Source: JAPLMI01 sp043798375 (lineage in GTDB: Bacteria > Omnitrophota > Gorgyraeia > 2-01-FULL-45-10). Taken from it: a stretch of 38,419 nt of DNA. The notes beneath the pieces are model-generated. The model had not been told where the DNA came from. It searched no databases and worked only from the letters and a program-made list of their open reading frames with translations. Location of the stretch: NCBI GenBank assembly GCA_043798375.1, contig JAZDOS010000014.1, positions 1 to 38,419 of the forward strand. The letters run 5' to 3'. Both the position numbers and the translations under genes were made by a program. Positions 7,180-13,815 of this stretch are shown here, piece by piece (within the stretch, counting starts at the first letter, position 1; every line of letters starts with the position of its first letter).

Positions 7180-7422
7180 ATGGACGTATCTCAGGACAAG
7201 ATCAGGCAGATTATAGCTGACCAGCTTGGGGTGAAGAAAGAGGAAGTGACCGATAACGCGAAATTTGTCGATGATTTAGGGGCAGATTCGCTTGATACGG
7301 TGGAGCTTGTAATGGCGCTTGAGGAAGAGTTCGGCGTGGAGATACCGGACGAAGAAGCCGAGAAACTCGCTACCGTAGGAGATGCCCTGAGATATATCGA
7401 AGAGAAGGCCGGCGGTAAATAG
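7180..7422 (+). CDS. acpP: Acyl carrier protein
   Basis: An 80-residue acidic four-helix carrier with the DSLDTVELVMALEEEF motif; Ser37 in GADSL receives the 4'-phosphopantetheine arm that carries growing acyl chains. The length and C-terminus (DEEAEKLATVGDALRYIEEKA) are normal. AAGGAGGGG lies seven bases before the ATG, a strong ribosome site that fits the high expression expected of ACP. It sits 24 bases after fabG and 11 before fabF. Confidence 0.97.
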   Translation: MDVSQDKIRQIIADQLGVKKEEVTDNAKFVDDLGADSLDTVELVMALEEEFGVEIPDEEAEKLATVGDALRYIEEKAGGK

Positions 7423-7433
7423 ACCCGTCTATA

Positions 7434-8693
7434 ATGCACAAATTTAGAAGAGTTGTTGTAACGGGTCTTGGCGTTGTATCTCCGATTGGCAATACGATAC
7501 AGGAATTCTGGAAAAATCTTTTAGAAGGTAAGAGCGGCGTAAAACGCCTTTCCTGTTTTGACCCCACACACTTCACATCCAAAATAGCAGCCGAAGTAAG
7601 GAATTTCGACCCATCCCATTATCTATCTCCTAAAGATATGAGGAGGATGGACCGGTTTGTCCAGTTCGCGGTTGTCTCTTCCAAAATGGCTGTAATCGAT
7701 TCCGGGCTTGACCTTGATAAAGAAGACAGGGATAGGATCGGCGTCCTGATCGGGTCCGGTATAGGCGGCCTCCATACGGTTGAGACCGAACACAAGCAGT
7801 TTATAGTACTCGGCCCCGAAAAAGGGCCCGACAGGATCTCGCCATTCTTAATCCCGATGCTGATAGTGAATATGGCTGCCGGCCAGGTTTCGATAACGCT
7901 CGGCCTGAAAGGGCCGAACTCCGCCGTTGCCACCGCATGCGCATCCTCCAATCACGCGATCGGGGACGCATTCAGGATCATACAGAGGGGTGAGGCTGAC
8001 ATGGCGGTAACCGGCGGCTCTGAGGCGGCGATTACACATATGGGGTTCGGCGGATTCTGCGCGCTCAAGGCGCTGTCCACCTCTTATAATGACCAGCCTG
8101 AAAAGGCCTGCAGGCCTTTCGACAAGAATAGGGACGGTTTCGTAATGGGCGAGGGCGCCGGTATAGTCATATTAGAGGAAGCCGATCACGCCGTAAAGAG
8201 GGGCGCCAGGATCTATTGCGAACTCATAGGTTACGGGATGAGCGGAGACGCTTACCATATGACAGCGCCGGACCCTGCAGGCGACGGCGGCGTGAGATGT
8301 ATGGCGGCGTCGCTCGGGGATGCCGCAATCTTGCCGAAAGAAATCGATTACATCAACGCGCACGGCACTTCTACATTATATAACGACAAGATCGAAACGC
8401 TCGCCATAAAGAAGGTTTTTGGCGATCACGCAAGGAAGCTTGCCATAAGTTCTACGAAATCCGTTACGGGCCACCTTCTGGGGGCGGCGGGCGGCGTGGA
8501 ACTGATAGCGACGGCGTTATGCATGAAGGAAGGAATAATCCCTCCGACCATCAATTACGAAACACCGGATCCAGACTGTGATCTTGATTACGTCCCCAAT
8601 AAACCGCGCGAGGCAAAGATAAATGTGGCTATGTCGAACGCGCTCGGTTTCGGCGGCCACAACGCGACGCTTATCGTGCGAAAATTTACTTAA
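7434..8693 (+). CDS. fabF: 3-oxoacyl-[acyl-carrier-protein] synthase II FabF
   Basis: A 419-residue thiolase-fold condensing enzyme that extends acyl-ACP with malonyl-ACP. The Cys-His-His triad is complete: Cys169 in ATACASSNHAIGDA, His310 in INAHGTST and His347 in SVTGHLLGAAGG. NALGFGGHNATLIV closes the protein as in other FabF enzymes. It follows acpP by 11 bases without a distinct ribosome site of its own, so coupled translation is likely. A 96-base spacer containing a 37-base hairpin separates it from the acyl-CoA dehydrogenase gene. Confidence 0.95.
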   Translation: MHKFRRVVVTGLGVVSPIGNTIQEFWKNLLEGKSGVKRLSCFDPTHFTSKIAAEVRNFDPSHYLSPKDMRRMDRFVQFAVVSSKMAVIDSGLDLDKEDRDRIGVLIGSGIGGLHTVETEHKQFIVLGPEKGPDRISPFLIPMLIVNMAAGQVSITLGLKGPNSAVATACASSNHAIGDAFRIIQRGEADMAVTGGSEAAITHMGFGGFCALKALSTSYNDQPEKACRPFDKNRDGFVMGEGAGIVILEEADHAVKRGARIYCELIGYGMSGDAYHMTAPDPAGDGGVRCMAASLGDAAILPKEIDYINAHGTSTLYNDKIETLAIKKVFGDHARKLAISSTKSVTGHLLGAAGGVELIATALCMKEGIIPPTINYETPDPDCDLDYVPNKPREAKINVAMSNALGFGGHNATLIVRKFT

Positions 8694-8725
8694 GATAAAT
8701 CCCGTCGGAATCGAGACCGTATATA

Positions 8726-8762
8726 TAACCTCCGAGGTTGCCATAGGCAACCTCGGAGGTTA
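8726..8762. repeat. AACCTC-family hairpin upstream of the acyl-CoA dehydrogenase
   Basis: TAACCTCCGAGGTTGCC (8726-8742), loop ATA, then the exact reverse complement (8746-8762). Each arm is itself almost palindromic (AACCTC-C-GAGGTT), so it can form one long stem or two short ones. The 16-base arm is identical to the one at 10727-10742 and differs at two paired positions from that at 13760-13775. It ends 27 bases before the start codon; the ribosome site AAGGAG (8778-8783) is outside it. Confidence 0.85.
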
Positions 8763-8789
8763 AACGCGATTATTAAAAAGGAGCTCTAT

Positions 8790-9944
8790 ATGGATTACCT
8801 ATTGACGGAACAACAGATAATGGTGCGTGATCTTGCGCGCAAAATCGCGCGTGAAAAGATAAAGCCCGTTGCGGCCAAATACGATGAAGAAGAAGAGTTC
8901 GCGTGGGAGATAGTAAAGGTATTGGCCGATAGCGACCTGTTCGGCGTCTATATACCGGAGGCGTACGGCGGCCTGGGCGGCGGCGTGATGGATATGTGCC
9001 TCGTTGCCGAAGAGCTTTCGAGGGCGTGCGGCGGCATAGCGCTCGGTTTTGCCGGCACAGGGCTTGGGACTTTTCCGATTTTGCTCTACGGAAATGACGA
9101 ACAGAAGAAGAGATTTCTGCCCGGAATAGTAAAGGGCAGGGTCGCGGCGTTCTGTATAACAGAGGCCGAGGCCGGTTCCGACGCAGGCTCTATCAAGACG
9201 ACAGCGAAAAAAGACGGAGATCATTACATACTGAACGGAACGAAGCAATGGATCACGAATGCGGGCGAGGCCGAAGTCTATACGGTCATAACGATGACAG
9301 ATAAGACGAAGGGCGCGCGCGGCGCATCCGCCTTCATAGTCGAAAAGGGGACGAAAGGGATGGATTTCGGTAAGAAGGAAAAGAAACTCGGCATCCGGGC
9401 ATCGGCAACACGTGAAGTCATATTTACCGATTGCAGGGTTCCGAAAGAGAATCTTATCTCCAAGGAAGGGATGGGTTTTATTGTGGCGATGAAGACGTTC
9501 GACAGTTCCAGGCCGGGCGTCGCGGCTCAGGCTGTGGGGATCGCGCAGGGCGCGCTTGACCACGCGATCGAATACGCCAGACACCGCATCCAGTTCGGCC
9601 AGCCAATATCGAGTTTCCAGGCGATACAGCATATGCTTGCCAATATGGCGACCGAGATCGAAGCGGCGCGCGCGCTTGTGTACGCTACAGCCAGGATGGT
9701 CGATAGCGGCGCGAAGAGCGTTGCGAAGGAATCGGCCATGGCGAAGCTTTACGCGAGTGATACCGCTATGAAGGTTACTGTGGACGCAATTCAGATATTC
9801 GGCGGATACGGATATATGAGAGAATACCCTGTCGAAAAATACATGCGCGACGCGAAGATCACCCAGATTTACGAAGGAACGAACCAGATACAGCGTAACG
9901 TCATCGCCGCGAATCTTATCAAAGAAAGTCTCAAAGGCGAATGA
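8790..9944 (+). CDS. Acyl-CoA dehydrogenase (butyryl-CoA dehydrogenase type)
   Basis: A 384-residue FAD-dependent acyl-CoA dehydrogenase, normal length for the short/medium-chain class. FCITEAEAGSDAGSIKTTA and QWITNAGEAEVYTV line the flavin; the catalytic base is Glu362 in QIYEGTNQIQRNV, the position used by short and medium-chain enzymes. FGGYGYMREYPVEKYMRDAK is typical of butyryl-CoA dehydrogenases that pair with an electron transfer flavoprotein. The gene overlaps etfB by four bases (ATGA), so the enzyme and its electron partner are made together. Direction of the reaction (enoyl reduction or acyl oxidation) cannot be read from sequence. No crotonase, thiolase or hydroxyacyl-CoA dehydrogenase gene is near; the neighbours are fatty acid synthesis genes. 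Confidence 0.92.
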   Translation: MDYLLTEQQIMVRDLARKIAREKIKPVAAKYDEEEEFAWEIVKVLADSDLFGVYIPEAYGGLGGGVMDMCLVAEELSRACGGIALGFAGTGLGTFPILLYGNDEQKKRFLPGIVKGRVAAFCITEAEAGSDAGSIKTTAKKDGDHYILNGTKQWITNAGEAEVYTVITMTDKTKGARGASAFIVEKGTKGMDFGKKEKKLGIRASATREVIFTDCRVPKENLISKEGMGFIVAMKTFDSSRPGVAAQAVGIAQGALDHAIEYARHRIQFGQPISSFQAIQHMLANMATEIEAARALVYATARMVDSGAKSVAKESAMAKLYASDTAMKVTVDAIQIFGGYGYMREYPVEKYMRDAKITQIYEGTNQIQRNVIAANLIKESLKGE

Positions 9945-10723
9945 ACATCATCATCTGCATCAAACAGGTTCCCAATACCACCGACGTCAAGATCGACCCC
10001 GTCACGAACACGCTTATACGCGACGGAGTCGAGAGCGTGATAAATCCGTTCGACGTTTACGCGATAGAGGAAGGCGTGCGCCTGAAAGAGCGTTTCGGCG
10101 GAAAGGTCACGGTTATCACGATGGGGCCGCCGCAGGCGGAGAACGCGTTGAAAGAAGCGATATCCCTGGGCTGCGACGAAGCGATACTTGTGAGCGACCG
10201 CAAATTCGCGGGCTCGGATACATGGGCAACGAGCTACACGTTATCATCTGCCATAAAGAAGGTTGGCGCTTTCGACATCATATTATGCGGTAAGCAAGCC
10301 TCGGACGGCGATACAGCCCAGGTCGGACCCGGCATATCGACGCACCTCGACATACCTCAGGTTACCTACGTAAAGAAGATCGAAGAGATTGCCAATAACA
10401 AAGCCAGGGTTGAGCGGATGACCGAGGAAGGCTACGACATAGTCGAGACGCCTGTCCCGTGCCTATTTACCGTTGTTAAAGAGATAAATACGCCGCGTCT
10501 TCCTTCGTTAAGAGGTATGATGCGGGCAAAATCGGCGAAGATTACCAGGTGGACGGCTGAGGATATAAAGGCCGACCCCAAGTCGATCGGCCTCGACGGT
10601 TCTCCCACGAGGGTTGTAAAGATATTCACTCCTCCGATCAGAAAAGGCGGTGAGATACTGAAAGGCGATACCGCTGATATCGCGGCGGAACTCGTCGAGC
10701 TTTTGAAAGATATAGTGATATGA
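9941..10723 (+). CDS. etfB: Electron transfer flavoprotein beta subunit
   Basis: A 260-residue EtfB (FixA family). MNIIICIKQVPNTTDVKID is the classical N-terminus, VITMGPPQAENALKEAISLGCDEAILVSD the nucleotide-binding region, and CGKQASDGDTAQVGPGISTHL the motif that in bifurcating ETFs surrounds the second flavin and in simple ETFs an AMP. The start overlaps the dehydrogenase stop (ATGA). The next gene, etfA, follows after a 50-base gap filled by an AACCTC-family hairpin. Together they carry electrons to or from the acyl-CoA dehydrogenase. Confidence 0.94.
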   Translation: MNIIICIKQVPNTTDVKIDPVTNTLIRDGVESVINPFDVYAIEEGVRLKERFGGKVTVITMGPPQAENALKEAISLGCDEAILVSDRKFAGSDTWATSYTLSSAIKKVGAFDIILCGKQASDGDTAQVGPGISTHLDIPQVTYVKKIEEIANNKARVERMTEEGYDIVETPVPCLFTVVKEINTPRLPSLRGMMRAKSAKITRWTAEDIKADPKSIGLDGSPTRVVKIFTPPIRKGGEILKGDTADIAAELVELLKDIVI

Positions 10724-10726
10724 GAT

Positions 10727-10762
10727 AACCTCCGAGGTTGCCTTTAGGCAACCTCGGAGGTT
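10727..10762. repeat. AACCTC-family hairpin upstream of etfA
   Basis: AACCTCCGAGGTTGCC (10727-10742), loop TTTA, reverse complement (10747-10762). The arms are identical to those at 8727-8761. The 3' arm contains GGAGG (10756-10760), the only Shine-Dalgarno candidate for etfA, 13 bases before its ATG; the 5' arm AACCTCC resembles the anti-Shine-Dalgarno end of 16S rRNA. Folding would therefore hide the ribosome site. Confidence 0.85.
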
Positions 10763-10773
10763 GACTGGTTATT

Positions 10774-11976
10774 ATGGCAAACTCGATAACGATCCTGCTG
10801 GATAAATGCACCGGCTGCACGCTCTGCGTGAAGGCATGCCCGTTCGGCGCCATACACATGGCGAACAAGAAAGCCGTTATCGACATGGCCAAATGCAACC
10901 TGTGCGGCGCATGCGTACCGGCCTGCAAGTTCAAGGCGATAGAGCTCAATAAAGAGGCAGGCGAGAAGAAAGGTCTGTTATCCTATAGAGATGTCTGGGT
11001 ATTCTGCGAACAGAAAAAGGGCGTGATACAGACGATTTCATTCGAGCTCCTCGGCGAAGGTAATAAGCTCGCTAAGAAACTGGGCGTAAACTTGAGCGCC
11101 GTTATTCTTGGCCACGGCATCGAATCTAAAATAGAAGAGCTCTCGGCGCGTGGGGCCGACAAAATCTACATAGTCGATGCGCCCGAGCTCAAATCCTACC
11201 AGGATGATTCGTATACCAATGTTCTCGTTAAGCTAATCGAAGAATATAAGCCCGAGATCGTCCTCTGCGGCGCCACCACGATAGGCCGCAGCATGATATC
11301 GCGCGTAGCGGTAAAGATCGACGCAGGGTTAACGGCAGACTGCACCGGCCTTGACATCGACGAAAAGGAGAGGCTTCTACTTCAGACCCGGCCTGCATTC
11401 GGCGGTAATATTATGGCGACTATCATTACGCCGAACCACAGGCCGCAGATGTCGACAGTCCGGCACAAGGTGATGAAAGAAGCTGAAATTAATAAGTCAC
11501 ATAAGGCGGAGGTAATAAGAAAAAACTATTCGCAGGATGTATTAAAATCACGGACGATATTACTAGACATCGTCGAAGAGATAGAAGAGACGGTGAACCT
11601 TGCCGAAGCCGATATCATAGTTTCGGGCGGCAGGGGGTTGTGTGCGCCCGAGAATTTCTCGCTCGTAAAAGAGCTTGCCAAGGTTCTGAACGCGGCGGTA
11701 GGCTCGTCGCGCGCCGCGGTCGATGCCGGCTGGATGCCGTATTCGCACCAGGTCGGCCAGACAGGCAAGACCGTATGTCCGAAACTCTACGTAGCCTGCG
11801 GCATTTCCGGCCAGATCCAGCACCTGATAGGCATGCAGTCCTCAAAGGTCATTGTAGCCGTCAATAAAGACCCCGATGCCCCCATCTTCAAAATTGCCAC
11901 CTACGGTATAGTCGGCGACGTCTTCGAAATCCTCCCGGCCCTTACCAAGGAGTTCAAAAAAATCCTCAAAAAATAA
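10774..11976 (+). CDS. etfA: Electron transfer flavoprotein alpha subunit with N-terminal 2[4Fe-4S] ferredoxin domain
   Basis: A 400-residue EtfA (FixB family) with an extra ferredoxin domain. Cys12, 15, 18 and 22 and Cys41, 44, 47 and 51 form two CxxCxxCxxxC motifs for two [4Fe-4S] clusters. After a linker come the EtfA N domain (about 70-265) and the C-terminal FAD domain, with SGGRGLCAPENF, AVGSSRAAVDAGWMP and QVGQTGKTVCPKLYVACGIS. EtfA subunits with such a domain are known from complexes like caffeyl-CoA reductase (CarE) and lactate dehydrogenase-ETF, where flavin-based electron bifurcation links NADH and ferredoxin. Bifurcation is thus likely but not proven. The gene ends with a short weakly terminating hairpin at 11995-12033. 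Confidence 0.93.
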   Translation: MANSITILLDKCTGCTLCVKACPFGAIHMANKKAVIDMAKCNLCGACVPACKFKAIELNKEAGEKKGLLSYRDVWVFCEQKKGVIQTISFELLGEGNKLAKKLGVNLSAVILGHGIESKIEELSARGADKIYIVDAPELKSYQDDSYTNVLVKLIEEYKPEIVLCGATTIGRSMISRVAVKIDAGLTADCTGLDIDEKERLLLQTRPAFGGNIMATIITPNHRPQMSTVRHKVMKEAEINKSHKAEVIRKNYSQDVLKSRTILLDIVEEIEETVNLAEADIIVSGGRGLCAPENFSLVKELAKVLNAAVGSSRAAVDAGWMPYSHQVGQTGKTVCPKLYVACGISGQIQHLIGMQSSKVIVAVNKDPDAPIFKIATYGIVGDVFEILPALTKEFKKILKK

Positions 11977-11994
11977 GCTTTCTCGTAACAATTT

Positions 11995-12033
11995 AGCGTA
12001 AAGAAGCAGCCCGTCGAGATACTTCTTTATGCT
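11995..12033. terminator. Hairpin after etfA, possible terminator
   Basis: AGCGTAAAGAAG (11995-12006) pairs with CTTCTTTATGCT (12022-12033) through 12 pairs with one G-U. There is no T run after it, so it may act as a weak or factor-aided terminator between etfA and the AbiE operon. Confidence 0.35.
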
Positions 12034-12058
12034 AACATATTAAGCCGCCTCAAGCCCC

Positions 12059-12087
12059 TTGACAAACCCCAATATATCAGGTATACT
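12059..12087 (+). promoter_or_regulatory. Sigma-70 promoter of the AbiE operon
   Basis: TTGACA (12059-12064), a 17-base spacer and TATACT (12082-12087), close to consensus at both boxes. Transcription would begin near 12094, just before the operator-like repeat. Confidence 0.8.
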
Positions 12088-12100
12088 TATTCTGTTACGT

Positions 12101-12124
12101 TATGTTATCAAATATGATAACATA
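12101..12124. promoter_or_regulatory. Operator-like inverted repeat of the AbiE operon
   Basis: TATGTTATCA (12101-12110), AATA, TGATAACATA (12115-12124): a perfect 10-base inverted repeat 14 bases after the -10 box and 30 before the abiEi start. AbiEi-type antitoxins are known to bind inverted repeats in their own promoters and repress them, so this is the likely binding site. Confidence 0.7.
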
Positions 12125-12153
12125 TTGCCACGAAATCTTAATGAGGCGTATGT

Positions 12154-12798
12154 ATGAAATTCGAAAAATTTATTAAAATCGCGGAAGGCCTTCCCGTGAT
12201 AGATGCGGAGATTCTTCTTGCGGGAGTATCCGACCCTAATCCCATTAAAGTTCAGATCAGCCGTTGGAAAAAAGCCGGTAAGCTTATTCAACTCAAAAGA
12301 GGCCTGTATCTGTTCTCTAAACCTTACCGGAAGGTTGAGATTTATGAGCCGCATATTGCCTCTATTTTGAAGAAGCCCTCTTATATCAGCCTCGAAAAAG
12401 CATTTGAATATCATGATTTGATTCCCGAGGCCGTCACGGTCTATACATCCGTTACCACAAAACGGCCGGATAGATTTGTTTCCGAAATAGGCGACTTCGA
12501 TTACAGGCATATCAAGCCCGCCCTATTTTGGGGATACGAGCCCGTGTCCCTTCACAACCAGACGGCTTTTATCGCTTCTCCGGAAAAGGCGCTCCTGGAT
12601 TTCTTTTATATTAAAAAAATCGATGTCTCGAACGAGTATCTGGACGAATTACGCCTTCAGAATTTGGAAGAGATCGACCTTGATAAATTGATCGAATACG
12701 CCGAAAGATTTAAAAAACCGGGCATGCGGCGAATTGCCGAATTATTAAAAAAGTATATTATTTTTAAAAAGAAAGAGGGGGCGGGCAATGAAAGTTGA
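12154..12798 (+). CDS. abiEi: AbiEi-family antitoxin (type IV toxin-antitoxin)
   Basis: A 214-residue protein with an N-terminal winged-helix part (residues about 1-60, including VQISRWKKAGKLIQLKRGLY) and a C-terminal AbiEi domain (SYISLEKAFEYHDLIPEAV, SVTTKRPDRF, then ASPEKALLDFFYI). In type IV systems the antitoxin does not bind the toxin but counteracts its effect, and it represses its own operon through the N-terminal DNA-binding domain. The inverted repeat at 12101-12124 is in the right place for that. The 3' end overlaps the toxin gene by 11 bases. I am confident in the family and less so in activity here. Confidence 0.9.
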   Translation: MKFEKFIKIAEGLPVIDAEILLAGVSDPNPIKVQISRWKKAGKLIQLKRGLYLFSKPYRKVEIYEPHIASILKKPSYISLEKAFEYHDLIPEAVTVYTSVTTKRPDRFVSEIGDFDYRHIKPALFWGYEPVSLHNQTAFIASPEKALLDFFYIKKIDVSNEYLDELRLQNLEEIDLDKLIEYAERFKKPGMRRIAELLKKYIIFKKKEGAGNES

Positions 12799-13594
12799 TC
12801 TGCTGCGGCTGGTTTCGAAGAAGGACGGCCTTAACGCGAAGATGAATATGATGCGTGAGTATCTTCAGGCCTATATCCTGAGGATTATGTATGATAATGG
12901 GGTCTTTCGCTCGACCGCGTTTCTGGGCGGGACCGCGCTAAGGTTCTTATATGATCTTCCGAGATTTTCCGAAGACATGGATTTTTCTATTGTAGAAAAA
13001 GGCGGAAAACACGATTTTCCCGCCATTGTAAAAAAAATCAAGGATGAATTTGCTTCAATGGACTACAATATCTTCGTATCCTCTAACGACAAGAATACCG
13101 TCCGATACGCGTTCTTTAAATTTGAGGGCCTCATGTATGAGGCCGGCATCTCTTCGTTAAAGACGCAGAAGTTCTCGGTCAAGATCGAAATAGACGCCAA
13201 TCCGCCGGAAGGGGCCGTCTCAAAATCCATTGTCGTTAATAAATATTTTCCGATCGGGTTCCTGTCTTATGATATCCCGTCGCTGTTCTCATGTAAGCTT
13301 CACGCTATTCTGTGCAGGAAGTATACGAAAGGCCGCGATCTTTTCGACCTTGGCTGGTATCTTTCCAAATGGAAAGGATTGTCTCCTAATCTGACACTTT
13401 TGAAAAACGCCCTTACACAGACAGGGTGGAAGGATGGTTTTCCCGATGAAAACAATTGGCGGGACTATGTATATGAGGCCGTCAAAAAAGTGCAGTGGGA
13501 GAAGGTAAGAAGTGATATCCGGAATTTCCTTGAAAACCCATCTGACTTAGAGGTCTTTTCGCAAAAGAATGTATTAAATTTGATTAAGGCATAA
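12788..13594 (+). CDS. abiEii: AbiEii-family nucleotidyltransferase toxin
   Basis: A 268-residue nucleotidyltransferase of the AbiEii/AbiGii family. FLGGTALRF (Gly47-Gly48-Thr49) is motif I and SEDMDFS (Asp63, Asp65) the metal-binding pair. Further on, IPSLFSCKLHAILCR and KGRDLFDLGWYL give the Lys and Asp residues of the later motifs. Family members block growth, some by adding nucleotides to tRNA 3' ends, and serve as abortive phage defence. All the motifs are intact, so the toxin is probably active. It overlaps the antitoxin gene and is followed by an intrinsic terminator at 13667-13703. Confidence 0.9.
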   Translation: MKVDLLRLVSKKDGLNAKMNMMREYLQAYILRIMYDNGVFRSTAFLGGTALRFLYDLPRFSEDMDFSIVEKGGKHDFPAIVKKIKDEFASMDYNIFVSSNDKNTVRYAFFKFEGLMYEAGISSLKTQKFSVKIEIDANPPEGAVSKSIVVNKYFPIGFLSYDIPSLFSCKLHAILCRKYTKGRDLFDLGWYLSKWKGLSPNLTLLKNALTQTGWKDGFPDENNWRDYVYEAVKKVQWEKVRSDIRNFLENPSDLEVFSQKNVLNLIKA

Positions 13595-13613
13595 AAAAGC
13601 TTGATATTGTCCC

Positions 13614-13642
13614 TTGTCAAGCATAATATCATAGGGTAAACT
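13614..13642 (+). promoter_or_regulatory. Possible promoter upstream of the giant gene
   Basis: TTGTCA (13614-13619), a 17-base spacer and TAAACT (13637-13642). The -35 box is good and the -10 box moderate. A terminator lies between this site and the giant gene, so it would act through attenuation or not at all; the true promoter may lie in the AT-rich stretch after 13697. Confidence 0.35.
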
Positions 13643-13666
13643 ATATACAAGACGCTAGGAACAAAG

Positions 13667-13703
13667 TTACTTGCCGCACCAAAGGCGGCAGGTAAATTTT
13701 TTT
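13667..13703 (+). terminator. Intrinsic terminator after the AbiE operon
   Basis: TTACTTGCCGC (13667-13677) pairs with GCGGCAGGTAA (13685-13695), 11 pairs with one G-U, followed by seven T (13697-13703). Confidence 0.85.
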
Positions 13704-13735
13704 CGCCCATTAGTTTAAAGATTTAAAAAGTATTA

Positions 13736-13794
13736 CCTATAGTTAACCTCCCTATAGTTAACCTCAAAGGTTGCCGTAGGCAACCTTTGAGGTT
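13736..13794. repeat. Tandem 15-base repeat and AACCTC-family hairpin upstream of the giant gene
   Basis: CCTATAGTTAACCTC occurs twice in tandem (13736-13750, 13751-13765). The second copy leads into the hairpin AACCTCAAAGGTTGCC (13760-13775), loop GTA, reverse complement (13779-13794). Compared with the copies at 8727 and 10727 the central CG is AA, and the opposite arm has TT instead of CG, so pairing is kept. It ends 21 bases before the first start codon. Confidence 0.85.
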
Positions 13795-13815
13795 GGATCG
13801 GTAATCAAAAAAAGG

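Noticed and set aside
13736..13794. CRISPR-like repeat-spacer pattern before the giant gene
   Set aside because: Only two tandem copies with no spacer between them; no array and no cas genes are present anywhere in the window.
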